In this document: piece after piece, positions 47,439 through 57,515 of the stretch
How positions within the stretch are numbered: the stretch's first letter is position 1
Layout of the letters: the number at the start of each line of letters is the position of its first letter
DNA from: Streptomyces sp. SirexAA-E
GTDB taxonomy: Bacteria; Actinomycetota; Actinomycetes; Streptomycetales; Streptomycetaceae
Reading direction: 5' to 3'
NCBI RefSeq assembly: GCF_000177195.2
Contig: NC_015953.1
Location: 930,001 to 994,000 of the forward strand
DNA length: 64,000 nt
Translations under genes and position numbers: made by a program
The notes under the pieces: generated by a model
Seen by the model: the letters and a program-made list of their open reading frames with translations, nothing else
Told to the model about the DNA's origin: nothing
Database searches by the model: none

Positions 47439-47924
47439 TCAGCGCCAGGGTTCGCTCACGGTGCGCAGGGTGGCGGCGGTGGCGACGGCCGCGGTGACCG
47501 CTTCGTGCCCCTTGTCCTCGTTGGAGCCCTCCAGCCCGGCCCGGTCCAGCGCCTGCTCCTCGGTGTCACAGGTGAGGACACCGAATCCGACGGGGACCCC
47601 GGTGTCCACGGTGACCTGGGTGAGGCCGCTGGTGACGCCCTGGGACACGTATTCGAAGTGGGGGGTGCCGCCGCGGATGATCACACCGAGGGCGACGATC
47701 GCGTCGTAGCCGCGGCCGGCGAGGACCTTGGCGACCACCGGGAGTTCGAAGCTGCCGGGTACCCGCAGCAGTGTCGGCTCGTCGATGCCCAGGTCGTGCA
47801 GGGCGCGCAGGGCGCCGTCGACGAGTCCGTCCATGACCTTCTCGTGCCACTGGGCCGCGATCACCGCGACCCGGAGGTCGCCGCAGTTGCGTACGGACAG
47901 TTCGGGTGCGCCCTTGCCGCTCAT
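47439..47924 (-). CDS. ribH: 6,7-dimethyl-8-ribityllumazine synthase RibH
   Basis: The 161-residue enzyme condenses the ribityl-aminouracil with 3,4-dihydroxy-2-butanone 4-phosphate. Recognisable blocks are [45 protein letters not shown] with the catalytic His, and [20 protein letters not shown]. The protein forms 60-mers in many species. It is 24 bp downstream of ribBA. Confidence 0.97.
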   Translation of the reverse strand: MSGKGAPELSVRNCGDLRVAVIAAQWHEKVMDGLVDGALRALHDLGIDEPTLLRVPGSFELPVVAKVLAGRGYDAIVALGVIIRGGTPHFEYVSQGVTSGLTQVTVDTGVPVGFGVLTCDTEEQALDRAGLEGSNEDKGHEAVTAAVATAATLRTVSEPWR

Positions 47925-47948
47925 GTCTCTCCTGGTGTTCGTCGGTGC

Positions 47949-49229
47949 TTACTGGTTGCCGCAGGCCGACGCGGCGGGCGCGTCGAGCCAGGGCAGGTCG
48001 TGTCCCATACGGTCGCGCTTGGTGCGCAGGTACCGCAGGTTGTGCTCGCCGGCCTGGACGGGCATGGGGACGCGGCCGGTGATGCCGAGCCCGTGCCGGA
48101 CGAGGGCCGCGGTCTTGTCCGGGTTGTTGGTCATCAGCCGCAGGGTGCGCACCCCGAGATCGGTGAGGATCTGCGCGCCGGCCGCGTAGTCGCGGGCGTC
48201 GGCGGGCAGACCGAGTTCGAGGTTGGCGTCGAGGGTGTCGGTGCCGCGCTCCTGGAGCTCGTACGCGCGGAGTTTGGACAGCAGTCCGATGCCCCGGCCC
48301 TCGTGGCCGCGCAGATAGACGACGACGCCGCGCCCCTCCGCCGTGACCCGGTCCATGGAGGCGTGCAGCTGGGGGCCGCAGTCGCAGCGCTGGGAGGCGA
48401 AGATGTCGCCGGTCAGGCACTCGGAGTGGACCCGGACCAGGACGTCCTGGCCGTCGCCGATGTCCCCGTGCACGAGGGCGACGTGCTCCACGCCGTCGAC
48501 GGTGGAGCGGTACCCGTACGCGGTGAACGGGCCGAACGCGGTGGGCAGCCGGACCTCGGCCTCGCGGCGGACGGTCGGCTCGGCGCTGCGGCGGTAGGCG
48601 ATCAGGTCCTCGATGGAGATGATCGTCAGGCCGTGCTTGCGGGCGAACGGGACGAGCTCGGGCAGCCGGAGCATCACCCCGTCCTCGCCGGCGATCTCCA
48701 CGATGGCTCCGGCGGGCCGCAGTCCGGCGAGCCGGGCGAGGTCGACCGCGGCCTCGGTGTGGCCGTTGCGGACGAGGACGCCGCCGGCCCGGGCGCGCAG
48801 CGGGAAGATGTGGCCGGGGCGTACGAAGTCGCCGGGAACGGCCTTGCCGTTCGCCAGCATCCGCAGCGTGGTGGCGCGGTCGGCCGCGGAGATGCCGGTG
48901 GTGACGCCGTGGGCGGCCCCGGCGTCGACGGAGACGGTGAAGGCGGTCCTCATCGACTCGGTGTTGTGGGCGACCATCTGCGGGAGTTCGAGGCGTTCCA
49001 GCTCCTCCTCCTCCATGGGCGCGCAGATCAGGCCGCGGCACTCGCTCATCATGAACGCGACGATCTCGGGGGTCGCCTTCTCGGCGGCGACGACGAGGTC
49101 GCCCTCGTTCTCCCGGTCCTCGTCGTCGACGACCACGACGGGCCGTCCGGCCGCGATGTCGCGGACCGCCTGGGCGACGGGGTCGAGCTTCAGCTCATCG
49201 GCGAAGAGGTCGTGCGGGGCGGCGTTCAT
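47949..49229 (-). CDS. ribBA: Bifunctional DHBP synthase / GTP cyclohydrolase II RibBA
   Basis: The 426-residue enzyme supplies both precursors of riboflavin. The N-terminal DHBP synthase domain (about 10-205) has [36 protein letters not shown] and GHTEAAVDL. The C-terminal GTP cyclohydrolase II domain (about 213-415) has [20 protein letters not shown] with three zinc-binding Cys and the catalytic [13 protein letters not shown] 49229 overlaps the ribM stop by 4 bp, so it is translationally coupled. Confidence 0.97.
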   Translation of the reverse strand: MNAAPHDLFADELKLDPVAQAVRDIAAGRPVVVVDDEDRENEGDLVVAAEKATPEIVAFMMSECRGLICAPMEEEELERLELPQMVAHNTESMRTAFTVSVDAGAAHGVTTGISAADRATTLRMLANGKAVPGDFVRPGHIFPLRARAGGVLVRNGHTEAAVDLARLAGLRPAGAIVEIAGEDGVMLRLPELVPFARKHGLTIISIEDLIAYRRSAEPTVRREAEVRLPTAFGPFTAYGYRSTVDGVEHVALVHGDIGDGQDVLVRVHSECLTGDIFASQRCDCGPQLHASMDRVTAEGRGVVVYLRGHEGRGIGLLSKLRAYELQERGTDTLDANLELGLPADARDYAAGAQILTDLGVRTLRLMTNNPDKTAALVRHGLGITGRVPMPVQAGEHNLRYLRTKRDRMGHDLPWLDAPAASACGNQ

Positions 49230-49870
49230 GCCGTGGCTCCTTCCAGAGCGGGTGTCCGCGTGCGCAGCCACCAGTCGCGCATACCCCACAGGACGAGGGC
49301 GCCGTAGACGACGTAGATGAGACCGGAGAAGGCGAGCCCGCTGTGGAAGTTGAGCGGGACGCCGACGAGGTCGACGAGCAGCCACGCGAACCAGAACTCG
49401 ACCATGCCGCGGGCCTGGGCGACCATCGCGACGAGGGTGCCGGCGAAGATGTACGCGTCCGCCCACGGGCTCCAGGAGAGCGAGGGGAACGCGGTGAACA
49501 GCCCGCCGACCGCGAGGGTGCCGAGGGCGGCGGCGCCGAGCAGGTAGCCGCGCTCGCGCCAGGTGGCGAAGCGCACGGCGAGGGAGCCGTCCTGGGCCTG
49601 CCGCCTGCCGCGGGTCCACTGCTGCCAGCCCCACACGGCGACGGCGATGACGATCAGCTGCTTGCCGACACTGCCCGCCTGCTGGACGGAGACGTTGGCG
49701 GCGACGAGGACGAGGCCGGACAGGAGCTGGGCGGGCCAGGTCCACACCGAGCGGAGCCAGCCGAGGGCCAGGGCGAACAGGCCGATGGTGTTGCCGAGCA
49801 TGTCCGACCAGATGATGTGCTGCCCGACGGCGGTGAACGCCTCGGAGTTCAGCCAGTCGACGGCGCTCAT
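49226..49870 (-). CDS. ribM: Riboflavin transporter RibM (PnuC-like)
   Basis: The 214-residue protein is a PnuC-type membrane protein with about seven helices. The PnuC signatures are [18 protein letters not shown] near residue 26 and the C-terminal [20 protein letters not shown] (near 158-178). A homologue inside a rib operon is RibM, a riboflavin uniporter described in Streptomyces davawensis and Corynebacterium. It overlaps ribE upstream and ribBA downstream by 4 bp each. The riboflavin assignment rests on context; nicotinamide riboside is the alternative. Confidence 0.88.
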   Translation of the reverse strand: MSAVDWLNSEAFTAVGQHIIWSDMLGNTIGLFALALGWLRSVWTWPAQLLSGLVLVAANVSVQQAGSVGKQLIVIAVAVWGWQQWTRGRRQAQDGSLAVRFATWRERGYLLGAAALGTLAVGGLFTAFPSLSWSPWADAYIFAGTLVAMVAQARGMVEFWFAWLLVDLVGVPLNFHSGLAFSGLIYVVYGALVLWGMRDWWLRTRTPALEGATA

Positions 49871-50487
49871 GCGACCGGCTCCCCCGGCTCTGTCGCGGAG
49901 CTCGCGCCGAGCAGCCGCTCGACGTACTTCGCGAGGACGTCCACCTCCAGGTTGACCGGGTCACCGGGGCCCTTGATGCCGAGCGTGGTCAGGGCGAGGG
50001 TGGTGGGGATCAGGCTGACGGTGAAGTGGTCGGCGCCGGCGTCGACGACCGTCAGACTCACGCCGTCGACCGTGATCGAGCCCTTCTCGACCACGTAACG
50101 GGCCAGGCCGCCGGGGAGGGAGACCTTCACGAGCTCCCAGTGCTCGGAGGGTGTGCGCTCCACGATCCGGCCCGTGCCGTCCACGTGGCCCTGGACGATG
50201 TGGCCGCCGAGCCGGCCGCCGAGTGCCATGGGGCGCTCCAGGTTGACCCGGGAGCCGGTGGTCAGCGCGCCGAGGCTGGAGCGGTCGAGGGTCTCGGCCA
50301 TCACGTCGGCGGTGAACTCGCCCCCGTCCAGGTCCACGACGGTGAGGCAGACGCCGTTGACGGCGATGGAGTCGCCGTGCTTGGCGCCCTCGGTCACGAC
50401 CGGGCCGCGCAGTCGGAAGCGGGAGGCGTCGTCGAGCTTCTCGACGGCGGTGACCTCACCCAGTTCTTCGACAATTCCGGTGAACAC
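49867..50487 (-). CDS. ribE: Riboflavin synthase alpha subunit RibE
   Basis: The 206-residue enzyme dismutates two lumazines to riboflavin. It contains two lumazine-binding repeats, [16 protein letters not shown] with [13 protein letters not shown] (about 1-97) and [16 protein letters not shown] with [13 protein letters not shown] (about 98-195), as expected. It begins at ATG and its end overlaps ribM by 4 bp. The rib operon runs ribD, ribE, ribM, ribBA, ribH. Confidence 0.96.
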   Translation of the reverse strand: MFTGIVEELGEVTAVEKLDDASRFRLRGPVVTEGAKHGDSIAVNGVCLTVVDLDGGEFTADVMAETLDRSSLGALTTGSRVNLERPMALGGRLGGHIVQGHVDGTGRIVERTPSEHWELVKVSLPGGLARYVVEKGSITVDGVSLTVVDAGADHFTVSLIPTTLALTTLGIKGPGDPVNLEVDVLAKYVERLLGASSATEPGEPVA

Positions 50488-51588
50488 TCAGTTTCCCTTC
50501 CGAGCAGGGACGGGGACGGCGGTGACGCGCAGATCGGGGCCGATGCGGACGGTCTCGGTCACTGCGAGGCGCAACGCCTGGGAGAGGGTGGTGATTCCGG
50601 CGTCGGCGAGGGCGGCGGGGCCCGCACCGAGGAGGACCGGGGCGAGATAGCCGACGACGGTGTCGACCGTTCCCGCGGCGACGAAGGAGCCGGCCAGCAC
50701 GGGGCCGCCTTCGAGGAGTACGGAGCGGACGCCGCGCGCGTGCAGGGCGGCGAGCAGTGCCGGGACGTCGAGGCCGCGGCCGTCGGCGGCGCGCGGCAGC
50801 CGGAGCACGGCGTCCTTCGGGAGGTGGGAGGCGTCGGCGTCCTCGGCGACGGCGACCAGCGTGGGCGCGGAGCCGTCGAGGACCCGGGCGCCGGGCTTCA
50901 CGGCGGTGGCGCCGGTGTCGACGACCACCCGGAGCGGCTGGACGGCGCCGTCGATGCCGCGTACGCCCAGCTGGGGGTCGTCGGCGCGGGCCGTGCCGGA
51001 ACCGACCACGACGGCGTCGGCCTCGGCGCGCAGCCGGTGGACGTCGGCGCGGGACTCGGCGGAGGTGATCCAGCGGCTGGTGGCGTCGGCGGCGGCGACC
51101 CGGCCGTCGAGGGTGGCGGCGTACTTCCACAGCACGTACGGGCGGCCGAGGCGCACCGAGGTGAGCCAGGCGGTGTTGCCGGTCTCCGCCTCGTCGGCGA
51201 GGAGGCCCTGCTCCACCTGGACGCCTTCCGCGCGCAGGGTGTCCGCGCCACCGGTGGCCTGCGGGTTCGGGTCGCCGACCGCGTACACGACACGGCGGAT
51301 CCCGGCGTCCAGGAGCGCCTGGGCACAGGGGCCGGTGCGGCCCGTGTGGTTACAGGGTTCGAGGGTGACGTAGGCGGTGCCGCCGCGGGCCCTCTCGCCG
51401 GCCTCGCGCAGGGCGTGGATCTCGGCGTGCGGCCCTCCGGCGCGCCGGTGGAAGCCCTCGCCGGCCGGCTGCCCGGCGGCGTCGAGGACGACACAGCCGA
51501 CGACCGGGTTGGGGCTGGTGGCGCCGAGACCGCGGGCCGCGAGCGCGATCGCGCGCCGCATGGCGGTGATGTCGGCCGTGGTGCCCAC
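50488..51588 (-). CDS. ribD: Bifunctional pyrimidine deaminase/reductase RibD
   Basis: The 366-residue enzyme deaminates and then reduces the riboflavin pyrimidine precursor. The N-terminal deaminase domain has GGPHAEIHALREAG and CNHTGRTGPCAQAL with the zinc ligands (His and two Cys). The C-terminal reductase domain has KYAATLDGRVAAADATSRWI and VLLEGGPVLAGSF. GTG 51588 is chosen because AGGAGG lies 5 nt upstream; an in-frame ATG further upstream has no ribosome site. It is the first gene of the rib operon and follows the riboswitch. Confidence 0.95.
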   Translation of the reverse strand: MGTTADITAMRRAIALAARGLGATSPNPVVGCVVLDAAGQPAGEGFHRRAGGPHAEIHALREAGERARGGTAYVTLEPCNHTGRTGPCAQALLDAGIRRVVYAVGDPNPQATGGADTLRAEGVQVEQGLLADEAETGNTAWLTSVRLGRPYVLWKYAATLDGRVAAADATSRWITSAESRADVHRLRAEADAVVVGSGTARADDPQLGVRGIDGAVQPLRVVVDTGATAVKPGARVLDGSAPTLVAVAEDADASHLPKDAVLRLPRAADGRGLDVPALLAALHARGVRSVLLEGGPVLAGSFVAAGTVDTVVGYLAPVLLGAGPAALADAGITTLSQALRLAVTETVRIGPDLRVTAVPVPARKGN

Positions 51589-51751
51589 CGGGTCCTCCTG
51601 CCTCTTCGGGCACGGACTCCGGGGCCTGTCGATGACGACAGATGAAGCGGAACGCAACAGGGGACGCCGGAACCGATGGCGAGGACGCGGCTGCGCCGGG
51701 AAACCCCGACAAGCCCGTCCGCCGACGGCGGCGTACCTGTGACGGCCCGCC

Positions 51752-51879
51752 GCGCACTGCCTCCCATCCGGACTTTAACCGTCGGTCCAGGAATCTCACC
51801 TGGTCAACCGGCCGCTGGATGCGGACGGGTCGCGGACTGTAACCGCCGGTTCGGAATTGCACCGACCCCGGAGTGCGCT
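51752..51879 (-). promoter_or_regulatory. FMN riboswitch (RFN element) controlling the rib operon
   Basis: On the minus strand the sequence shows the conserved FMN aptamer blocks: CTCCGGGGTCGGTG, GAACCGGCGGTTACAGTCCG, GGTGAGATTCCTGGACCGAC and GGTTAAAGTCCGGATGGGAG. Stem P1 is closed by GCGCAC (51879-51874) and GTGCGC (51757-51752). The 163 nt between the aptamer and ribD should form the expression platform. High FMN would lower rib expression. Confidence 0.95.
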
Positions 51880-51984
51880 GCTGCTGGTACAGGACTCATT
51901 GTGCCACGGTCGACTTCGGGCCGAACGGGTGCCTCCTGTGGCGCGGCTCACAGGGCGGGGCCGGCGAACGGCTGGAGGGCGGAA

Positions 51985-52026
51985 TGGTCCAGACCTATTG
52001 ACTCACTGGTCTAGTCCTCTTAATCT
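51985..52026 (+). promoter_or_regulatory. Promoter of chitinase 2 with 12-bp direct repeats / DasR-like sites
   Basis: Two chi-type repeats, TGGTCCAGACCT (51985-51996) and TGGTCTAGTCCT (52007-52018), start 22 bp apart around a promoter TTGACT (51998-52003), 17 bp, TAATCT (52021-52026). A 15-nt block (52005-52019) is identical to the promoter of chitinase 1. Confidence 0.85.
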
Positions 52027-52135
52027 CTGCGTCACCTCCGAGGAACGTCTGCCCGGGTGTGCGCACACCCGGATCCCCGTGCGACTCATCTCCTTGCCAG
52101 TTGTGTTCAGCCGACCTCCCCAGGAGGAACAACAC

Positions 52136-54493
52136 ATGCTGTCCCCCACCCGAGCGAGACCCACCCTGCCGGCAGCCGTCGCGGCCGTCGCCGGACTGCT
52201 GCTGGGCGCGCTCGCCGTCATCCCCTCGACCGCCGCCGCCACCCCGTCGGCCGCCACCGCCGACCAGGAGTCCTGTCGTCCCGACGGGCTGTACCGGACG
52301 CCCGGCGTCGACGTGCCCTACTGCTCCGTGTACGACACCGAGGGCCGCGAGAAGATGGGCGCCGACCACCAGCGGCGCGTCATCGGCTACTTCACCAGCT
52401 GGCGTACCGGCAAGGACGGCAAGGACGCCTACCTCGCCTCGGACATCCCCTGGGACAAGGTCACCCATCTGAATTACGCGTTCGCGCACGTCGACGGTGA
52501 CAACAAGATCTCCGTCGGCTCCGACGGCCCGCGGAACGCCTCCACGGGGATGACCTGGCCGGGCGTGGCGGGCGCCGAGATGGACCCCGCGCTCCCCTAC
52601 AAGGGCCACTTCAACCTGCTGAGCAAGTTCAAGAAGCAGCACCCGGACGTGAAGACGCTGGTCTCGGTGGGCGGCTGGGCCGAGACGGGCGGCTACTTCG
52701 ACGACAACGGCGACCGGGTGGACTCCGGCGGCTTCTACTCGATGGCCACGAACGCCGACGGATCGGTCAACCAGAAGGGCATCGACACCTTCGCGGACTC
52801 CACCGTCGCCTTCATCAAGAAGTACGGCTTCAACGGCGTCGACATCGACTACGAGTACCCGACGACCATGAAGGACGCGGGCAACCCGCTGGACCACACC
52901 CTGGCCAACGCGCGCCGGGCCGGTCTCGTCAAGGGGTACGGCGCCCTGATGAAGACCCTGCGCGAGAAGCTCGACCGCGCGTCCGCCGCCGACGGCACGC
53001 ACTACCTGCTGACCGTCGCCGCGCCCTCCTCCGGCTATCTGCTGCGCGGCATGGAGACCTTCCAGGTCCAGAAGTACCTGGACTACGTGAACATCATGTC
53101 CTACGACCTGCACGGCGCCTGGAACGAGTACGTCGGCCCCAACGCCTCGCTCTTCGACGACGGCAAGGACGCCGAACTGGCCCAGGCGGGCGTGTACTCG
53201 ACGTCCCAGTACGGCGGCGTCGGCTACCTCAACACCGACTGGGCCTACCACTACTTCCGCGGTTCCATGCCGGCCGGCCGGATCAACATCGGGCTGCCGT
53301 ACTACACCCGCGGCTTCAAGAACGTGCAGGGCGGCACCGACGGCCTGTGGGGCAAGGCCGCCACCACCGACTGCCCGGCGGGCGCCGGACTCACGAAGTG
53401 CGGTGACGGCGCGGTCGGCATCGACAACCTCTGGCACGACCTGGACGCCAACGGCAAGGAGTCCCCGGCCGGTTCCAACCCGATGTGGCACGCGAAGAAC
53501 CTGGAGAAGGGGATCGTCGGCGACTACGTCACGCAGTACGGCTTCCCCGCGGACACCACGCTGACCGGCACCTACACGCGCAAGTACGACTCCACCCTGG
53601 TGGCGCCGTGGCTGTGGAACGCCCAGAAGAAGGTCTTCCTGTCCACCGAGGACGAGCAGTCGGTGGCCGCCAAGGCGGACTACGTGGTCGACAAGGGCAT
53701 CGGCGGCACGATGATCTGGGAGCTGGCCGGCGACTACGGCTGGGACGCGGCCAAGGGGCAGTACGAGCAGGGCTCCACGCTGACCTCGGCGATGTACGAG
53801 AAGTTCAAGGCGGCCTCCCCGTACGGTGCGACGCGCTCCACGATCGACCTGCCGGCCCAGGCGCTCGACATCGACGTGTCGTTCGAGCAGTTCGCGCTGG
53901 GCGACTCGAACTATCCGATCGGTCCGAAGCTGAGGATCACCAACAACACGACGGCGACCCTGCCGGGCGGCACGGAGTTCCGGTTCGACTACGCGACCTC
54001 GGCCCCGGCCAACGCCAAGGACCAGTCGGGCTTCGGTACGACCGTCGTCCGCAGCGACCACACGGCGGCGGGCAACGTCGGCGGGCTGAAGGGCGACTAC
54101 AACCGCGTCTCGCTGAAGCTGCCCGCCTGGCAGACGCTGGCGCCGGGAGCCTCGGTCCGGCTGGACTTCGTCTACTACCTGCCCACGTCGACCCCGTCCA
54201 ACTGGACGGTCGCCTTCGACGGGTCGACGTACGCCCTCGCCGGTGACCTGGCGCGCGGGACCACGGTGGTCCAGCCGGGTGCGGGACCCGGCACCGGCCC
54301 CGGCACGTCCCCCAGCCCTGACCCGGGCGGCGGCACGTGCTCCCCGGCGGCGTGGAGCGCCACGGCCGAGTACGGGACGGGTGCGACGGTGAGCCACGGC
54401 TCCCACACCTGGAAGGCGAAGTGGTGGACCAAGGGCGAGACGCCCGGCTCCACCGGTGAGTGGGGCGTCTGGCAGGACCTCGGGGCCTGTTGA
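52136..54493 (+). CDS. Secreted multidomain GH18 chitinase 2
   Basis: The 785-residue precursor has a signal peptide (hydrophobic 10-29, AxA near 33-35). A GH18 domain covers about 78-560, with motif NGVDIDYE at 233-240 (E240 the acid; N in place of the first D is allowed in the family) and [10 protein letters not shown] ChiC-type beta domain (about 562-705) and a Gly/Pro/Ser linker follow. A CBM5/12 chitin-binding module closes the protein (about 738-785, [18 protein letters not shown], then [13 protein letters not shown]). The ATG has a strong AGGAGG site 8 nt upstream. It should act on insoluble chitin outside the cell. Confidence 0.95.
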   Translation: MLSPTRARPTLPAAVAAVAGLLLGALAVIPSTAAATPSAATADQESCRPDGLYRTPGVDVPYCSVYDTEGREKMGADHQRRVIGYFTSWRTGKDGKDAYLASDIPWDKVTHLNYAFAHVDGDNKISVGSDGPRNASTGMTWPGVAGAEMDPALPYKGHFNLLSKFKKQHPDVKTLVSVGGWAETGGYFDDNGDRVDSGGFYSMATNADGSVNQKGIDTFADSTVAFIKKYGFNGVDIDYEYPTTMKDAGNPLDHTLANARRAGLVKGYGALMKTLREKLDRASAADGTHYLLTVAAPSSGYLLRGMETFQVQKYLDYVNIMSYDLHGAWNEYVGPNASLFDDGKDAELAQAGVYSTSQYGGVGYLNTDWAYHYFRGSMPAGRINIGLPYYTRGFKNVQGGTDGLWGKAATTDCPAGAGLTKCGDGAVGIDNLWHDLDANGKESPAGSNPMWHAKNLEKGIVGDYVTQYGFPADTTLTGTYTRKYDSTLVAPWLWNAQKKVFLSTEDEQSVAAKADYVVDKGIGGTMIWELAGDYGWDAAKGQYEQGSTLTSAMYEKFKAASPYGATRSTIDLPAQALDIDVSFEQFALGDSNYPIGPKLRITNNTTATLPGGTEFRFDYATSAPANAKDQSGFGTTVVRSDHTAAGNVGGLKGDYNRVSLKLPAWQTLAPGASVRLDFVYYLPTSTPSNWTVAFDGSTYALAGDLARGTTVVQPGAGPGTGPGTSPSPDPGGGTCSPAAWSATAEYGTGATVSHGSHTWKAKWWTKGETPGSTGEWGVWQDLGAC

Positions 54494-54507
54494 GCCCCTT
54501 ACCGACC

Positions 54508-54547
54508 GCCCGGCGGTGGCGACGGCACAGGCCCGCCACCGCCGGGC
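54508..54547. terminator. Perfect 14-bp hairpin between chitinase 2 and the ROK gene
   Basis: The arms 54508-54521 and 54534-54547 pair perfectly over 14 bp with a 12-nt loop, between convergent genes. Confidence 0.85.
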
Positions 54548-54571
54548 TCCTCAGCGCCCCGGGGCCTCACG

Positions 54572-55774
54572 TCAGAGGGCGCCCTCCGGGGCGAACAGCG
54601 CGTCCTGGGCGGCCTCGCGGGCGGCGATGACGGCACCGCGCAGGACCGCGCCGCCGCCCAGGGTGCCCGCCCGGACCTCCGTGGGCAGCGGGGACATCCG
54701 GGCCAGCCGCTCCTCGACGCGGGCGGCGAGCGCGTCGCCGCCCGCGCGTCCCACCTCGCCGGCCAGCACCACACAGCCCGGGTCGAGGACGGCGACGACG
54801 GAGGCGGCACCCAGCGCGATGCGGTCGGCCAGCTCCGCCAGGAACGCCTCGCCCCGGGACCCTCCGTCCGCCAGCGCGGCCCGGACCGCGAAGGCGGCGC
54901 CCGGGTCCCGTTCCTGGCCCGTACCGGCCGGGCCGTGCGCCTCGATGCCGTGGGCCGCGGCCAGGTCCAGTACGGCGGCCGAGCCCGCCAGCGAGTGGAA
55001 TCCGCCCTCGCAGTTGACGGCCGAGGGCACCCCCGCCGTACCGGGGACCGGGAGGAAGCCGATCTCCCCCGCCCCTCCCGAGGCACCGCGCCGCAGGACC
55101 CCGTCCAGCATGACGGCGGCCCCGATGCCGTGGCCGAGCCAGAGCAGGGCGAAGGTGTCACGGTCCGGCGCGGCCCCGCCGCGGTGCTCGGCCACGGCGG
55201 CAAGGTTGGTCTCGTTCTCCACGATCACGGTCGCCGGCAGCCGGTGCTGGAGCTCCTTGACCAGGCCCCGGTGCCAGGCGGGGAGGCCCGCGGTGTCCCG
55301 CAGTTCCCCCGAGACGGGGTCGATCAGGCCGGGGGCGCCGACGGCGACGCTGTGCAGCGGGGCGGTACCGGCCGAACGAGCGGTGCGTTCGACCGCCGCG
55401 ACGGCCTGCTCGACGGCGGGGCGGGCGGGGGTGCCGCCGCGGATCGACAGGGTGGCCTCCGCCAGCGTGACGCCGAGGAGGTCCGCCACGACCACGGCGA
55501 CGCTGTCGGTCCGGACGTCGAGGGCCGCCAGGTGGGCCCGGTCGGCGACGATCCCGTAGAGCCGGGCGTTGGGTCCGCGCCGTTGCGAGCCGCTCTCGCC
55601 GACCACCCGGACCAGCCCGGCCTCCTGGAGCCGGTCCACCAGGTCGGCGACGGTGGGCCGGGAGAGTCCGGTCAGGGTCTTGAGCTGGCCGGCCGTCAGC
55701 GGCCCGTCCTGCTGGAGCAGTCGCAGGGCGAGGCGGTCGTTGATGGCCCGGGCGGTACTCGGGGATGCGGGCAT
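54572..55774 (-). CDS. ROK family transcriptional regulator
   Basis: The 400-residue protein has an N-terminal winged helix (about residues 8-70, LQQDGPLTAGQLKTLTGLSR, then TVADLVDRLQEAGLV) and a ROK sugar-kinase-like domain. The zinc motif usual in ROK proteins is missing. After GAGEIGF (near 234) there is Phe instead of the usual His and no CxCGxxGC cluster. It is therefore probably a zinc-free regulator without kinase activity. ATG 55774 has an AAGGA site upstream. It is divergent from an MFS gene with a clear palindromic operator between them. Confidence 0.9.
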   Translation of the reverse strand: MPASPSTARAINDRLALRLLQQDGPLTAGQLKTLTGLSRPTVADLVDRLQEAGLVRVVGESGSQRRGPNARLYGIVADRAHLAALDVRTDSVAVVVADLLGVTLAEATLSIRGGTPARPAVEQAVAAVERTARSAGTAPLHSVAVGAPGLIDPVSGELRDTAGLPAWHRGLVKELQHRLPATVIVENETNLAAVAEHRGGAAPDRDTFALLWLGHGIGAAVMLDGVLRRGASGGAGEIGFLPVPGTAGVPSAVNCEGGFHSLAGSAAVLDLAAAHGIEAHGPAGTGQERDPGAAFAVRAALADGGSRGEAFLAELADRIALGAASVVAVLDPGCVVLAGEVGRAGGDALAARVEERLARMSPLPTEVRAGTLGGGAVLRGAVIAAREAAQDALFAPEGAL

Positions 55775-55820
55775 GCCGGGATCCTTCCAGATCACTGCCC
55801 GCCGGAGACCGCGGGCTATT

Positions 55821-55841
55821 TATCAGGCAAGGTTCCTGATA
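55821..55841. promoter_or_regulatory. Palindromic ROK operator
   Basis: TATCAGG (55821-55827) and CCTGATA (55835-55841) form a perfect 7-bp inverted repeat with a 7-bp spacer. The site lies in the AT-richer part of the divergent ROK/MFS region. It is the best candidate for the ROK protein's binding site, repressing both genes. Confidence 0.65.
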
Positions 55842-55914
55842 GTTTACTGCGCGCACCGCACAGGGGCGCCGAAGCCCCGGCGTACGCGTCGCACACAAGG
55901 GGAGGGCACGGCAC

Positions 55915-57141
55915 ATGACGACCGATTCCACGGCCACCGTCTTCGGCACGGAGCAGATCGGACGGGCGCGTTACGCCGTCGCCGCGGTCTTCACCGTGCA
56001 CGGGGCGGTGACCGGCAGCTTCGCCACCCGGGTCCCCTGGATCCAGGACCACGCCTCGGTCGGTGCGGGCCAGCTCGGCCTGGCGCTCGCCTTCCCGGCC
56101 ATCGGCGCGTCGCTGGCCATGCCGCTGGCGAGCCGGGTCAGCCACCGCTTCGGCTCCCGGGCCGCGCTGCGCGGGCTGCTGGCGCTGTGGACGCTGGCGC
56201 TGATCCTGCCGTCCCTGGCCCCGAACCTGCTGACGCTCTGCGCGGCGCTCTTCGTGTACGGGGCGTCCGCCGGGATGTCGGACGTGGCGATGAACGCCCT
56301 GGGGGTGGAGGTGGAGAACCGCCTCGACAGGTCGATCATGTCCGGACTGCACGGCATGTGGAGTGTGGGCGCGCTGCTGGGTTCGGCGGCGGGCACGGTG
56401 GCGGCCCACCTGGGCGCCGATGCCCGGCTGCACCACGCCGTGGCCGCGCTGGTGCTCACGGCCCTCGGTCTGGCCGCCTGCCAGAGAGTGCTGGATCTGC
56501 GCAGCGAGCCGGACGAGGAGCCGCCGCCGCGCTTCACCCTGCCTCCGAAGTCCGCTCTGGTCATCGGCGCCGTCGGGTTCTGCGCGGTGTTCGCGGAGGG
56601 GGCGAGCCTGGACTGGTCGGCGGTCTACCTCAAGGACGTCCTGGGCGGCTCGGCCGGGGTCGCCGCGGCCTCGACCACGGCGTTCGCCCTGACGATGGCG
56701 GTGGCCCGGATCGCCGGCGACAAGGTCGTCGACCGCTTCGGCGCGGTGCTGACGGTGCGGGTGGGCGGAGTGCTGGCCACGCTCGGCGGCCTGCTGGTGG
56801 TCCTCGCGCCGAACGTACCGCTGGCCCTGTGCGGCTTCGGCCTGCTCGGGCTGGGCGTCGCCGTCGTCGTCCCGCTGGCCTTCGCCGCCGCCGGGCGGGC
56901 CGGGGACAACCCGAGCCGGGCCATCGCGGGTGTCGCCACCATCACGTACACCTCGGGGCTCGTCGCCCCGTCGGCGATCGGATCGCTGGCCGAGGCTACC
57001 TCGCTGCTGGTCTCCTTCGGCCTGGTGACGGTGCTGGCGTTCGGGCTGGTGCTGGGCGCGGGGGTGCTGCGCGCCGGTGACCGTACGGTGGCCGGGGGCG
57101 GGGCCCGCACCGCACCGGAGAAGAGCCGGGCCGAGAGCTGA
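55915..57141 (+). CDS. MFS transporter, likely controlled by the ROK regulator
   Basis: The 408-residue protein has about 12 membrane helices with features of the DHA-like or sugar-efflux MFS group. They include GSFATRVPWIQDHA after the first helix, a basic SRVSHRFGSRAALRG motif A loop and GASAGMSDVAMNALGVEVE in helix 4. The second half begins near residue 215 with GAVGFCAVFAEGASLDWSAV. The substrate is unknown, though the ROK neighbour suggests a sugar. The ATG follows GGGAGGG. A hairpin lies immediately after the stop. Confidence 0.87.
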   Translation: MTTDSTATVFGTEQIGRARYAVAAVFTVHGAVTGSFATRVPWIQDHASVGAGQLGLALAFPAIGASLAMPLASRVSHRFGSRAALRGLLALWTLALILPSLAPNLLTLCAALFVYGASAGMSDVAMNALGVEVENRLDRSIMSGLHGMWSVGALLGSAAGTVAAHLGADARLHHAVAALVLTALGLAACQRVLDLRSEPDEEPPPRFTLPPKSALVIGAVGFCAVFAEGASLDWSAVYLKDVLGGSAGVAAASTTAFALTMAVARIAGDKVVDRFGAVLTVRVGGVLATLGGLLVVLAPNVPLALCGFGLLGLGVAVVVPLAFAAAGRAGDNPSRAIAGVATITYTSGLVAPSAIGSLAEATSLLVSFGLVTVLAFGLVLGAGVLRAGDRTVAGGGARTAPEKSRAES

Positions 57142-57173
57142 CCGGCGGGCGGCCGCACGGGGCCGCCCGCCGG
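57142..57173 (+). terminator. Perfect 13-bp hairpin terminator after the MFS gene
   Basis: The arms 57142-57154 and 57161-57173 pair perfectly with a 6-nt loop, starting at the base after the MFS stop codon. Confidence 0.85.
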
Positions 57174-57515
57174 GGCGCGGTGGTACGGCACTACCATGGC
57201 TCTGATCTTTTCCGCGGTGGCCGACGAGTGGACACGCCGCACACCCCACACAGGGAGCGACCATGGGCGGCTTCGGCGTGCGCCGGAACCCGCACGGCGA
57301 CGGGAGAACACCCGCGCGTGTGACGCCCCCGCACCCGTGACGGGCACCGGCGGTCCCCGTTCCCCCGCGGAGCGGGAGTGCGCCAGGCGGGTGCTCCCCC
57401 CGGGGCCGCCCCTGGCGTCCTGTGTGTGAACCGGCCCTCCCGCCAATGATCGAAGCTGCCCGGCCCCGTCGGCCGGGGCTCGGCACCACCCAGCGACACA
57501 TCGAGGAGCAAGACC
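57174..57515. other. Leader region of the NCS2 permease gene
   Basis: These 342 bp hold no gene I can support; short frames have poor codon bias. The promoter and a long 5' leader of the permease gene probably lie here. I see no known riboswitch. A GC-rich palindromic patch (about 57459-57482) sits near the gene end. Confidence 0.35.
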
